Shown here piece after piece: positions 32,193-43,313 of a stretch of 64,000 bases of DNA (its first letter is position 1; each line of letters begins with the position of its first letter). A program made the translations under genes and the position numbers. The DNA comes from Dermacentor variabilis (Eukaryota; Arthropoda; Arachnida; Ixodida; Ixodidae), in the NCBI RefSeq assembly GCF_050947875.1, contig NC_134568.1:194878853-194942852 (forward strand), read 5' to 3'. The notes beneath the pieces are model-generated. The model saw only the letters and a list, made by a program, of their open reading frames with translations. It was not told where the DNA came from and ran no database searches.

Positions 32193-34739
32193 GGGTAAAT
32201 AAGAGGTACAAAATGAAGATTGTACAGGTCTACGCCCCTACATCCAGTCATGATGACCAGGAAGTCGAAAGCTTCTATGAAGACGTGGAATCGGCGATGG
32301 GTAGAGTGAAAACTAAATACACTATACTAATGGGCGACTTTAGTGCCAAGGTAGGCAAGAAGCAGGCTGGAGACAAGGCAGTGGGCGAATATGGCATAGG
32401 CACTAGGAATAGCAGGGGAGAGTTATTAGTAGAGTTTGCGGAACAGAAATAATGATAATGAATACCTTCTTCCGCAAGCGGGACAGCCGAAAGTGGACCT
32501 GGAGGAGCCCGAACGGCGAGACTAGAAATGAAATAGACTTCATACTCTGCGCTAACCCTGGCATCATACAAGATGTGGACGTGCTCGGCAAGGTGTGCTG
32601 CAGTGACCACAGGATGGTAAGAACTCGAATTAGCCTAGACCTGAGGAGGGAACGGAAGAAACTGGTACATAAGAAGCCGATTAATGAGCTAGCGGTAAGA
32701 GGGAAAATAGAGGAATTCCAGATCAAGCTACAGAACACGTATTCGGCTTTAACTCCGGAAGAGACCTTAGTGTTGAAGCAATGAACGACAATCTTGTGGG
32801 CATCATTAAGGAGTGTGCAATGGAAGTCGGTGGTAACTCCGTTAGGCAGGATACCAGCAAACTATCGCAGGGGACGAAATATCTCATCAAGAAACGCCAA
32901 TGTATGAAAGCATCTAACCCTACAGCTAGAATAGAACTGGCAGAACTTTGAAAGTTAATCAACAAGCGTAAGACAGGTGACATAAGGAAGTATAATATGG
33001 ATAGAATTGAACATGCTCTCAGGAACGGAGGAAGCCTAAAAACAGTGAAGAAGAAACTAGGAATTGGCAAGAATCAGATGTATGCGTTAAGAGACAGAGC
33101 CGGCAATATCATTACTAATATGGATGAGATAGTTCAAGTGGCTGAGGATTTCTATAGAGATTTATACAGTACCAGTGGCACCCTCGACGATAATGGAAGA
33201 GAAATTAGTCCAGAGGAATTCGAAATAACAAAGGTAACGCCGGAAGAAGTAAAGAAAGCCTTGGGTGATATGCAAAAGGGGAAAGCAGCTGGGGAGGATC
33301 AGGTGACAACAGATTTGTTGATGGATGGTGGACAGATTGTTCTAGAGAAACTGGCCACCCTGTATACGCAATGCCTCATGACCTCGAGCGTACCGGAATC
33401 TTGGAAGAACGCTAACATAATCCTAATCCATAAGAAAGGGGACGCCAAAGACTTGAAAAATTATAGACCGATCAGCTTACTGTCCGTTGCCTACAAACTA
33501 TTTACTAAGGTAATCGAAAATAGAATCAGGAACACCTTAGACTTCTGTCAAGCAAAGGATCAGGCAGGATTCCGTAAAGGCTACTCAACAATAGATCATA
33601 TTCACACTATCAATCAGGTGATAGAGAAATGTGCGGAATATAACAAACCCTTATATATAGCTTTCATTGATTACGAGAAAGCGTTTGATTCTGTCGAAAC
33701 CTCAGCAGTCACAGAGGCATTACGGAATGAGGGTGTAGACGAGCCGTATGTAAAAATACTGAAAGATATCTATAGCGGCTCCACAGCCACCGTAGTCCTC
33801 CATAAAGCAAGCAACAAAATCCCAATAAAGAAAGGCGTCAGGCAGGCAGATACGATATCTCCAATGCTATTCACAGCGTGTTTACAGGAGGTATTCAGAG
33901 ACCTGGATTGGGAAGAATTGGGGATAAAAGTTAATGGAGAATATCTTAGTAACTTGCGATTCGCTGATGATATTGCCTTGCTTAGCAACTCAGGGGACCA
34001 ATTGCAATGCATGCTCACTGACCTGGAGAGGCAAAGCAGAAGAGTGGGTCTAAAAATTAATCTGCAGAAAACTAAAGTAATGCTTAACAGTCTCGGAAGA
34101 GAACAGCAATTAACAATAGGCAGCGAGGCACTGGAAGTCGTAAGGGAATACATCTACTTAGGGCAGGTAGTGACGGCGGATCCGGACCATGAGACGGAAA
34201 TAATCAGAAGAATAAGAATGGGCTGGGGTGCGTTTGGCAGACATTCTCAGATCATGAACAGCAGGTTGCCATGATCCCTCAAGAGAAAAGCATATAATAG
34301 CTGTGTCTTACCAGTACTCATCTACGGGGCAGAAACCTGGAGGCTTACGAAAAGGGTTCTACTCAAATTGAGGACGACGCAACGAGCTATGGAAAGAAGA
34401 ATGATAGGTGTAACGTTAAGGGATAAGAAAAGAGCAGATTGGGTGAGGGAACAAACGCGAGTTAATGACATCTTAGTTGAAATCAAGAAAAAGAAATGGG
34501 CATGGGCAGGACATGTAATGAGGAGGGAAGATAACCGATGGTCATTAAGGGTTACGCACTGGATCCCAAGGGAAGGGAAGCGTAGCAGGGGGCGTCAGAA
34601 AGTTAGGTGGGCGGATGAGATTAAGAAGTTTGCAGGCATGGCATGGCCACAATTAGTACATGACCGGGGTTGTTGGAGAAGTATGGGAGAGGCCTTTGCC
34701 CTGCAGTGGGCGTAACCAGGCTGATGATGATGATGATGT
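32193..34739 (+). mobile_element. RTE-clade LINE, copy 2, best preserved
   Basis: Starts inside the endonuclease at the equivalent of base 2100 of copy 1 (VNKRYKMKIVQVYAPTSSHDDQEV) and runs to a GAT-repeat 3' end at 34722-34739, so it is 5'-truncated. The endonuclease retains LMGDFSAKVG (GDFN reads GDFS), NEIDFIL and CCSDHRMV. Lesions are few: frameshifts at about 32450 and 32784 and TGA codons at 32949-32951 and 34272-34274. It is therefore younger than copies 1 and 3, though not able to move by itself. Confidence 0.9.
32997..34715 (+). pseudogene. RTE reverse transcriptase, one internal stop
   Basis: A single frame carries the whole reverse transcriptase, interrupted only by TGA at 34272-34274 (after MNSRLP). 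Blocks: KNYRPISLLSVAYKLFTKVI near 33455, AKDQAGFRKGYSTIDHI near 33550, FIDYEKAFDSV near 33661, KGVRQADTISPMLFTA near 33832 (QGD is usual, here QAD), LRFADDIALLS near 33955 with both catalytic aspartates, LKINLQKTKVML near 34050. The tail after the stop has LIYGAETWRL, AMERRMIGVTLRDKKRADWVREQT, KKWAWAGHVMRR and ends AFALQWA. The frame also extends upstream to ATG at 32781, apart from TGA at 32949. Confidence 0.9.
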
Positions 34740-36639
34740 AAAGAAACGACCCCCCCCTACTGGTGGTGCTCGAGATTACCCTGCGCAGCTCGAGTCTGCC
34801 ACACTCGTAGATGCTTGGGGCTTCTTACGCAGACGGAGACGGTGGTCAAAGGGGTTAGATATACCTCTTTCATGTTGCCCGAGTCTCTTCACTCCATTTG
34901 TGAACCCCACGCATTGATCGCAGGGCGTCATAGCCACGCAAGCGTGAAATTTCTATAACAAATTGCACACTTGTAGGCCTTAAACTCCTGATGAGTGCAA
35001 GTTTGATTTTGATAAATTGTACCTTCTGGTGGCATAGTTAGCGCGCCCAAACATGACCATTCCTTCTCGATGGACAAAGGTATACTGTCGAACCACGCCG
35101 CGTGCGAGGCCAAATTCAGCTCGGATTGCGTGATGCGTGGCGCGACAGCGGCACCACCTGAGCCCGCAACATGTGCGCGATCGAGTAATGGCCTCCTTCC
35201 TCTACACGACTATACCCAAAGCAAGGCGCGTGGGGGGTACGCTTGCAAAGGTGTGACAAGTTTATATCTTCGATAGTATACAGGTATTATATCATGGTTT
35301 TACTTACATACAACTTTTGCTAGCGCCCCCTCTGACCAATATTAAAGACGTTTCACGTCAAGAAAGTATTACGAAATTAGACCCTCCGCCTGATACGTCA
35401 GATTGTCCATAAAAGGGGATCAGCGCGTACTTAGACCGCCTTGATGTTGTTCGGTCGGTAATGCAACCACGCGTACTTCACCAACCTTAATTTCATCTGC
35501 TGACACTGAAGCCGTGGTAATGAGTGGGGTCAATAAAAGGGACCCGATGACAGCCGTCATGTATTACCCCTATCCTACTCCACAAGAACACGTCACATTG
35601 AACACCATATCGAAATTGGCCGAGAAACATCCTCCCTTCCACCAAACCTCACAAGGAAGGATGAATTTTCCCTGAGCAGTATTCGAGCTAGGGAAGCCCT
35701 CGAGCCTGCTTTCTCCTGCAAATGGAAGGCACTTCACCAAGGGTGGCGCCATCTCCTCCAACTGTACGACCCTGGCACAGGACGCCGATGTGTACCACCT
35801 TCGTGCATTGGACTTGCAAAGTCACAATAAATAGCCGGGAGCCCTTGTTCGTAGAGTGCGGTATGCACAGTAACCATCATGCTGCATTCAGCATGTGGAC
35901 CAAGCGGGATTCTCATAACAGAACTTCGCTGAAGTTTCTACGTAGTGCGCTGTTGGAATCAATAGTATAGTGTGTGCCTTTTCTAGCATTCCTTAGGGCA
36001 ATCATATCGGAGCTGCTAACACTAATCTCATGATTTATTTGTGACGTCCAACGCCCGAAAACAACAGTAGAGCTTTAAAGGAATTTCGTGTTCCCCCTCA
36101 TATTACTCACAAATCTACAATGGGTCGCTCCAAAGTTCTAACTGAGCTGTTCTGCTGCATGACGCAATTTTCATTTTTTTTTTAAATAATTTCGTGTGTA
36201 GTTACAGCCCGTACGTAATTCACCGTCTGTTGTGTTGATTAAAAATTTCTTGGAAAACGAAATAATTGCGGAAGTGGAGTGAGTACTTCTGCTCCTCCTG
36301 CATTTTGCATTTCATGCCATGAGGATGCATCTTTAATTTAGTAAATCTTTCCTTGCACGGAATGCTGCGAGAGGTGGAGAGAAAAATATATCGTTAATGC
36401 AAAATACAACTAGATCTCGTGGCTTGTGTTGGTATCATTTAAATACTTTTAAATAAACGCAACACAGATATGTCACGGCGCATGGCTCCATCAGTTCCAG
36501 CAATCGAAATATGACACGCATGCAAATGCACCTCCCTAAATGAGCTCTCCTCTAAATATAATGGAACCCTTGGCTGATAAGGTGGCAGAGTACAAGAGGG
36601 GAAAGACGGAGTTCACTGTCTTCCCGTAACAACTTCGGG
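34740..36639. other. No gene recognised
   Basis: No supported coding region. CATAAAAGGGG at about 35410 and CAATAAAAGGG at about 35531 have the spacing of an LTR promoter and polyadenylation pair, but no LTR ends or duplication were found, so no LTR is called. Confidence 0.35.
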
Positions 36640-37200
36640 AGGCCGCGCCAATTAAAACGTTCTTAACCTGCTCGGTGGTCGTCTCGCTCACCGAGAGAGG
36701 CCCCGCTCGAAAGGGGGGCGGTACTTGGGCGCACGCGAAATCGAGACGCGATATCCCACTCCGACTGCGACCGCCAACAGCCGCTGAGAATGCCCTACAG
36801 CGCTGCTGTCAGGACCATCATAGGGAGGGGGGGGGGGGGGTCACCACGCTTTTCCGGGCAGCGATCCCAGCCGCGCCTTAATTAAGAGTAGCCGCGTGCG
36901 GGATTTCCTGTTGACTCGTAAGCTGGCAATACAATGGTTGCGACGCTCTTCGGCCGCCCCGGGGAACCTTCGGTGAAGTAGTGAGCAAACCCCTAAGTCG
37001 CTCCTCAGCAAACAGTACCGCCCGGCCGCCGGAAACTTTTCAGGCTGCGACGTCGCAACGGCCGGTTCGCTTCGAGCCGGTGAGTTCATATCAGAGAGTC
37101 TGTGGGCAAACCGTGACGTCAGCGGCGCGTCACTTTTGCGAGAGCACACAAGGCGCCGCGAGCACCGGCGGTTGCCAAGGATGAGCCACCAGCGCTTGCT
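36640..37200. other. CpG-rich block
   Basis: GC-rich sequence with frequent CpG, a 14-base G run at 36827-36840 and GCCGGTGAGTTC at about 37077, which has the form of a 5' splice site. It could be a promoter and first non-coding exon, but no reading frame or other evidence supports that. Confidence 0.25.
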
Positions 37201-37814
37201 GGCTCGCGAGCGCAGCTTTTCCTTGTTCTTTTTTTTATTTTGCTCTTTTTTTACTTTTTTTCTGTCGCTGTAGAATCCGTACCTAGCACACTCGAGAACA
37301 AGCCGTCTCAAGGAGCTCTCGATGGGCTGCCACATTGCCCGCGGCACTACTCTGGTAGCGGAGCAGTTTCCACGAATAATCTCTGGTAATGCCCGACATA
37401 GAAGTTAAGTTGTGTTTTTCTGACACCGGAAATGACTTTCAGTCGAAACGACAGAAGATGAATACCCGGATCACACAAGTTCAGATTAGGATTACACTTG
37501 CGTGCGACAGAACAGCATGCCGGGACCGTATACACGCTCAAGTCCTTACGCTATCGCTGTTCGTAAAGACGGGTGTCTGCCAATTGTCATATTGGACGTA
37601 ATACTAGCGTCGGTGGCTGGTCAGTGACAAAGAACTTTGACGAACGAATACAATAATGCGCTGATTTGGCCGAGTTAAATTTGCGAATCAACGGCAGGCA
37701 AATCCGCCGCAGAAGTACGCAGAGATAACGGGAACAAAAGCGTTAGAGCGCTGTCTCCTAAATAATTTCTTTTCGGAAACGTAATAAAGTATTTAAATTC
37801 TGCAGTTTTACATG

Positions 37815-38025
37815 TCATAACGACTACGTGATTATGAGGCCCGCTGTACTGGGGCACTCTGGAATAATTTTGACCACCTTAGTTTCTTTAACGTGCTTTT
37901 AAATCTGTGTGCGCGGCCTTTTTTACTTTGGCCCCCGTCAAGATGCGGCTACCGTGGCAGGAATGGAACTCACGACTTCGAGTTCAGCAGCGCAACGCCA
38001 TAGCCACTAAGCTACCGTGGCGGCT
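37815..38025 (-). mobile_element. Ruka-type SINE, diverged, full length
   Basis: On the minus strand it starts with the head GCCGCCACGGTAGCTTAGTGG at about 38025 and passes the altered B box, the body and AAGAAACTAAGGTGG, ending near 37820 in the CACGTAG/TCATAA region. About a fifth of positions differ from the younger copies, so it is an older insertion. No target duplication is visible. Confidence 0.8.
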
Positions 38026-38095
38026 ATGCACACATACACTGTATGTGTGCGCAACTATAGCGTGTCGAAGGGTTGAAATCTGGGCCAGTTGGTAC

Positions 38096-38258
38096 ATACT
38101 TGAACGAAAAAACCAGTCAAAAACACAAAGGACAAGAGGAGAGGTTCACGCCACAACGACTGGACTATCAACTGATAGTCAGTTGATAGTCCAGTCGTTG
38201 TGGCGTGAACCTCTCCTCTTGTCCTTTGTGTTTTTGACTGGTTTTTTCGTTCAAGTAT
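38096..38258. repeat. Perfect 80-bp palindrome with 3-base centre
   Basis: Bases 38096-38175 are exactly reversed and complemented at 38179-38258, around the centre TAG (38176-38178). The arms contain no transposon end I recognise, and the match stops abruptly at both sides. It begins 71 bases past a SINE. Confidence 0.92.
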
Positions 38259-38384
38259 AGCGTGTCTTTTTTTATTTTTTGAAATAACAGTTTTTTTTAA
38301 AGTCAGGTGCATTCCTGTAAGAGGCGGAAATTACCTGCTTGGGAAATGGCAAAGTTCAGGTGGATAATAAAATTCAGTAGAGAG

Positions 38385-38715
38385 AAATAAATTTTATTGC
38401 TAGACCAGGCTTCTTGAACCCAAAGGTAGGTGGCCTCCTCAGCCCAGGTAGCCATGGCTCGCTGCCGCCGCCCGAGCCCTGTTCACCAAACGTAGGTGGG
38501 TGTCAGGGTCTTGCGTCACCAGCAAAGCCTCCCACTGGTCTTCCGATTCTTCCTCTGAATCCGCTTCTTCGTGCATGTTATCACCTGGTGGTGATATCAC
38601 CTGCTCGGCTATTCCTGCACCCCAGCACCATATGGCGCAAGGTGTTGGGCGTGTCCGGCGGGCAGAAGTTGCAGTCACGACCGCAGGTACCCGTAGTACA
38701 GCGTGCTTCAAGTAG
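38385..38715 (-). pseudogene. RNase H-type LINE C-terminus and 3' end
   Basis: The minus strand reads TTGTCGRDCNFCPPDTPNTLRHMVLGC (zinc knuckle, about 38700-38620), then in another frame EDQWEALLVTQDPDTHLRLVNRARAAAASHGYLG and a stop at about 38440. A 3'UTR with AATAAAATTT follows at about 38400-38390. This is the last 100 residues of the same LINE type as 10016-13045, truncated by loss of everything upstream. It is broken by a frameshift. Confidence 0.75.
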
Positions 38716-38939
38716 TTTGGGACAATCTTAACTGGAACTACAATATATATTTTCAGCAGTGACTGGGTACGGATATCGCGAAAGTAGAGCTTTTGTTAGG
38801 ATTTCTGTCAAGTAGACATAGCGTCACTACTGTCATAACGTACTTCTACAGTTAGAAAATGTGCTCTACAGTGAATAATTAAAAAGATTTCTTCGAAAAT
38901 CAGGAGTTTGACGGAAACCGTCGGGAAGAGGCATTCTAA

Positions 38940-39031
38940 GTGGTTGAAAGTTGGACGCTAATCATGAAAATGACAAAAATTTATGCAATTAAAAATTTAA
39001 TTTTTATGGTCGGCGTCCAACATTCAACTAC
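38940..39031. repeat. Imperfect hairpin
   Basis: Arms of 19 bases at 38940-38958 and 39013-39031 pair with two mismatches around an AT-rich loop and may extend inwards imperfectly. It could be the core of a short MITE. No ends or duplication were identified. Confidence 0.55.
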
Positions 39032-39149
39032 TTACAAAACGCTTTTTCAGTGATCTTTCTTTTTTAAATTATGCGCCTGCACATTGATTTGTCATGCAAG
39101 TAGGCAATATTCGGCTGTTCAGGTACTTCACCAGAACAGTCCAAGTTGC

Positions 39150-39460
39150 ACTTTATTTGTTTATTTATTTGTTTGTTTATTTGTGTATTAATTATTATTT
39201 AATTAGTTAATAATTCAAATACTTTGCAGGCCCCAAGGCATTACATACACGTAAAGGAGTGGTATGCGTAAACAACAAAGACACATGTGCACCAATAAAG
39301 TTTTACCACAACGTGTTGTTTACTTCTGTTCTGAAGCTTGCTTTGTCAGGAATCGTGGCGATGGAAGCAGGCAGGTGCTTCATGCGAGTAAAGATATACT
39401 GTTCGTAGTTCAAGAAAGAGACGTCTACTATAAGTGTGCACGTTTGTAAATAGATATTAG
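39150..39460 (-). mobile_element. CR1/L2-like LINE 3' end fragment
   Basis: On the minus strand TAATGCCTTGGGGCCTGC (39241-39224) leads into a run of AAAT/AAAC units (39215-39150). The same arrangement, TAATGACTTCGGGCTTTGG then (AAAT)n, ends the LINE at 63091. A weak C-terminal coding trace (CFRTEVNNTLW) precedes it. Only the 3' end is present. Confidence 0.5.
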
Positions 39461-41839
39461 CTGGAAGACAGTGCTCAGTTTATATTGTCGTTTCCGTGAT
39501 TTCCGTGTAATTCTGCGCTGAAAGCTTGCCACGGACACAACGAAAAGCTATGCGAATTTAGCCCTGGAGCAGTGGGCCGCACAAGCCGAATGCACATGTC
39601 GGTGGCCGCAAAGAATGTTTGTTGTTTTAACAAAAGTGAATTTCACAGACCATTGGACCGCGGGTTACTTCTATGGGTGTGCCTTCGCTGTGTTTGATTT
39701 CTCTTAAATTTTGTTCCATTTTTTGCTGTGGTCGAGCACAAGGCATTCCGGTTTTACTGACGGCGCCACCCCGATAGAAAGGGCCGCATTTTGTAACGAT
39801 ACATTTCGCCTTCCATTCTTCTTCACCGAGTAGCCTAGGTCGTTGACACTCTGGCGTCCAATGAAATGATGATGGGCAAACAGAATAAAAATTTAAAGGG
39901 ATCGCTACAAAATAGTGGATCACGTGTTGACAAAAGAGTTTGCACAAATAGGTGATTTTTTGTGTAATTCGTAATAAGAGGCGCTGGTGAATTAAGACAG
40001 TATAAAATTAGCGAATGCAGCGGGAAAACGACAAACACTTTTTCGTAACCAATATCCCGGGAAATTGAACTCCTTTTTGGTCATGTCTCGTTTACGTGGA
40101 CCTAAATTTCAATATTTTTATAGTTTTAAGTATCTAAAATGGAGGATATGACCTTATTCGACACAGTGATTTGTCGTCACACTGACGTCCGCTTTTTCAA
40201 GTAATTTATAGCTGAAGTGGGGTGAAATTCTACTTTCGGTCGCCGATAATCAGGAAGAAAAAAACTCACTCCTCTAGTGATTCCCTCCGGTCATTCGAGT
40301 CGTTATTGCGACAGCCGATATAATCTCCACAGCGCTATGCAGTGTCGTTGAATATGCTCAATTTTTGCCAAATTTCTCGATGTCTCACCCCTGTTCTCCA
40401 CACTCCGCCCGACGTGTGCAGAGTACGCGCATGCTCTTGCGATGCACTTCCCTACGGGCTTCGGTGGCGTCTTCAATTACCGCCAGGCAATGGAAAAGCC
40501 TCGCTTCTTCCTCTACGCCAACGGCGAGCGAGCTCATTTTCTGTGGCGGCGTCCTGCGCAGAGAGCAAGAACGTTGGGCTCCGGCTTATAGTATCTGCTG
40601 CGCCCTTCCCTAGCACGGCTTCTGCTTTTTTTTTCTCGTTCAGCTACGCCGCATGGCGTCAATGCCTCCTCGCCCTAATTCAGCTTTTTTGGCACCTTCT
40701 GCGCGACTCCGGTTTCCCCTGCATGCGACTTCAAGTTGCCGTTGCCACGGAGCCTTGGCGGCACAGTTCTTGCAATTCATGCGCACGGACGGGCGGACAG
40801 AAGATACATAGACCCTTTGCCTAGCGCACAAGCGAAGTTGTAGTGTCAAGAAAGGCCACTAAATATATAGTCGCTCATACATAGTGGCCAAAGCAGAAAT
40901 ACATAGTCAAGATGCGCCTATAGCCGACATCGCTTTTTCTCACCACTGAACGAAGTCAAACAGCATGCGTATTTTTGAAGACAAGGTCTTCCTTGACGAC
41001 TTCAGAACGATTAGCGGTACGTGGAATCTGGGTATGCGGTTGGCACTTTCTGATCACTTTCGTCAAAATACGGCAATGTGAGGCCTTCTAGTGCACGTAG
41101 AACAACGAAAAAGGCGTCGAAATTAAGCTTGGAACAAATAAGATGCACCCAGTCATCGCAAAGCTATGTATGAAACATTTCTATCGCTTAATTAGCGCGA
41201 AAAGGCAATAATTATACCTGTAGGCGCTCGTTAAAACGACACGCACCTAAAACCTGAACCGGAACTGCGGTTTCACTGAAGGAAAAATATGGGCCAATCC
41301 CGAAGATAGCGTAGTCTATAAACAACGAACCACATGGTATATACTAATGCGCCCAAGAAGGCTTTGCCTTTCTCGACGGCAATCGCTGTCGACTCGCCTG
41401 TCTTATATGTGTAAACGACAATCAGAGATAATTTTTTGCTCCTTTTTGAGGTAAGATGCTCATATAGCATACGGCCACAGTTGCTTCCCAGCGTCTGTCG
41501 ATTACGGCCTGGGAAGAAAGCTGAGCGGCTAGCGGTAGAATGGCCAACTGGCGTAGCGCCTACTTCATATAATCGCTCATCATAACGAACTGTCTGAGAT
41601 CAGGCCCACATGCATAACGGGCACGCGCTTCCGTCACTGGCGCTGATTGCGTCGGCCGACACGGGCGGTCGCTACTAATAGTTCTCGAAACCTTCCAGTA
41701 GCAACGCTCGTGGCACGTGCAGTGCCGCAGGGAATGAACTGCGTCCGCAATAAATAGAAACATGCAAGCAGAACGAACGAGAAAAGAAAAACATCTCGTG
41801 ACTATAGCTTACGAAAGGAGTTCGCACGCCTGGAAAACC
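39461..41839. other. No gene recognised
   Basis: A 160-residue plus-strand frame at 40342-40824 does not resemble a known protein and has no supporting signals. The rest is plain intergenic or intronic sequence. Confidence 0.4.
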
Positions 41840-42440
41840 TAATCTTCAGTATGACATATTGCGTGCGGGGATCGCTGCCGCCGATAAGAAACGGTGGCGA
41901 AACAACGCCCAGCGTCGGCCGCGTCCACGGGGCAGCTTTTTCACTCGCCGGATACGGATGCGTGCGGGTGTGCGTGCGTGGGTGGCGCAGAGGCACTCGC
42001 ACCGTGGCGGGGACGAAGGCAATGCTGGGCATTGCGCCCGCTCCTCTCTTCCCCACCTTGTTTTCTCCCGCTTCTGATAACTACCGCCTGTGCCACGCTC
42101 GGCGAGCGGCGCATTAAACATCGCGGTGCCGAAAGGATGAGCCCGTCAGCTAGGCACGCCCCACTGCGCACATTTACTTGGTGTGGCGCGATCTTTCATT
42201 CTGATGCGTGCTCGCGGGGTTTCCTAAGCGTTCGTTTGCTGCTGTTCCCATTATACTCGGGCACGTGTTTCTTCCTCAGCGTAGCTGAAAGGCTGCTTCT
42301 CTGCAATAACGGCCTGTGTGTGTGTGGGAGTGAGGGGGGGAGGGGGGCAGTGTTACTGGCACCATCGCTATTTGCGTCAATGTTGGCAAAGAACCACCAC
42401 TCGCAACCTCTCGCCGTAAGCGCGAAAAACGACCAGTGAG
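41840..42440. other. CpG-rich block
   Basis: High GC and CpG content with five overlapping open frames on both strands, none recognisable. Near-palindromic GTGCGAGTGCC/GGCACTCGCAC elements lie around 41990. A promoter region is possible but unproven. Confidence 0.3.
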
Positions 42441-43030
42441 GCGCGGCTTGACCATAGGATTGTTCGGGTAATGTAGTTGTACTTAAAATACCGCAGGAGC
42501 TGTGCGCTTTGATCAGTGCTATGTGAGAATGTGCAGGCTAAATTTAATATTGCGTCGGAAACTGTCCCATAAGACAATCAATCAATCACTTATGTACCGT
42601 TCCCAGAAAAACCCAACATGAGGTCTGAGTGCTGGCGCGCGCATAGACCAAAAAGAAAAGAAAAGAAGAAAAGAAACCTCAAGGAAATATAGGTAAAGAA
42701 CAATTAATAAAAAAAAACAATTTTGAAAAGTGTACGTACAGCAAGGCGCAAGGTTAATGCAAAAGAAAAGGGGGGGGGGGGAGGAGAAGGGCATACGAAT
42801 AATGTGTCAAACTTAGACACAACAACGCAAAGCTCAGAAAAGAAAATTCAGTGACAGTGATTTATGAAGAGCATCGAGATCATCAAAATAAGCGTTATAA
42901 AGACGCGGTATTTTGTGGACGGTTTATTGTCGGTGATGACAGGCAAGAACATGCAAAGGTCTATGTTCTCTGGTGATCTTGCGTGAAATACGAAACCTGG
43001 TACAACTCAGGAGTTCGGGCAGCTGCCGAT
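42441..43030. other. No gene; G-run
   Basis: No coding sequence recognised. A 12-base G run lies at 42770-42781 within an A-rich stretch. Confidence 0.4.
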
Positions 43031-43045
43031 ACTGTGAAGGAGTTT

Positions 43046-43217
43046 AAATTAAATTATGGGGTTTTACGTGCCAAAACCACTTTCTGATTATGAGGCACGC
43101 CGTAGTGGGGGACTCCGGCAATTTCGACCACCTGGGGTTCTTTAACGTGCACCTAAATCTAAGTACACGGGTGTTTTCGTATTTCGCCCCCATCGAAATG
43201 CGGCCGCCGTGGCCGGG
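43046..43217 (-). mobile_element. 5'-truncated Ruka-type SINE
   Basis: Only the body and 3' end of the SINE are present. On the minus strand it starts inside the sequence just after the tRNA head (TCCCGGCCACGG) and ends with an A/T-rich tail (43046-43057). A perfect 15-bp target duplication ACTGTGAAGGAGTTT lies at 43031-43045 and 43218-43232. The head with both polymerase III boxes never arrived, so truncation happened during insertion, as in LINE-driven target-primed reverse transcription. Confidence 0.92.
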
Positions 43218-43229
43218 ACTGTGAAGGAG

Positions 43230-43232
<3 letters not shown>

Positions 43233-43313
<81 letters not shown>
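43233..43313. repeat. (GAT)n microsatellite
   Basis: About 27 GAT units immediately after the SINE target duplication. RTE elements in this window end in GAT repeats, but no RTE body adjoins this tract. Confidence 0.92.

Noticed and set aside
35400..35560. An LTR with CATAAAAGGGG and CAATAAAAGGG
   Set aside because: Promoter-like motifs alone are weak; no TG...CA ends, duplication or internal region was found.
37907..38312. Frames of 117 (+) and 85 (-) residues sharing one peptide
   Set aside because: Created by the 80-bp palindrome; no coding evidence.
40342..40824. A 160-residue host protein
   Set aside because: The translation has no recognisable family or splice signals, and other frames overlap it.
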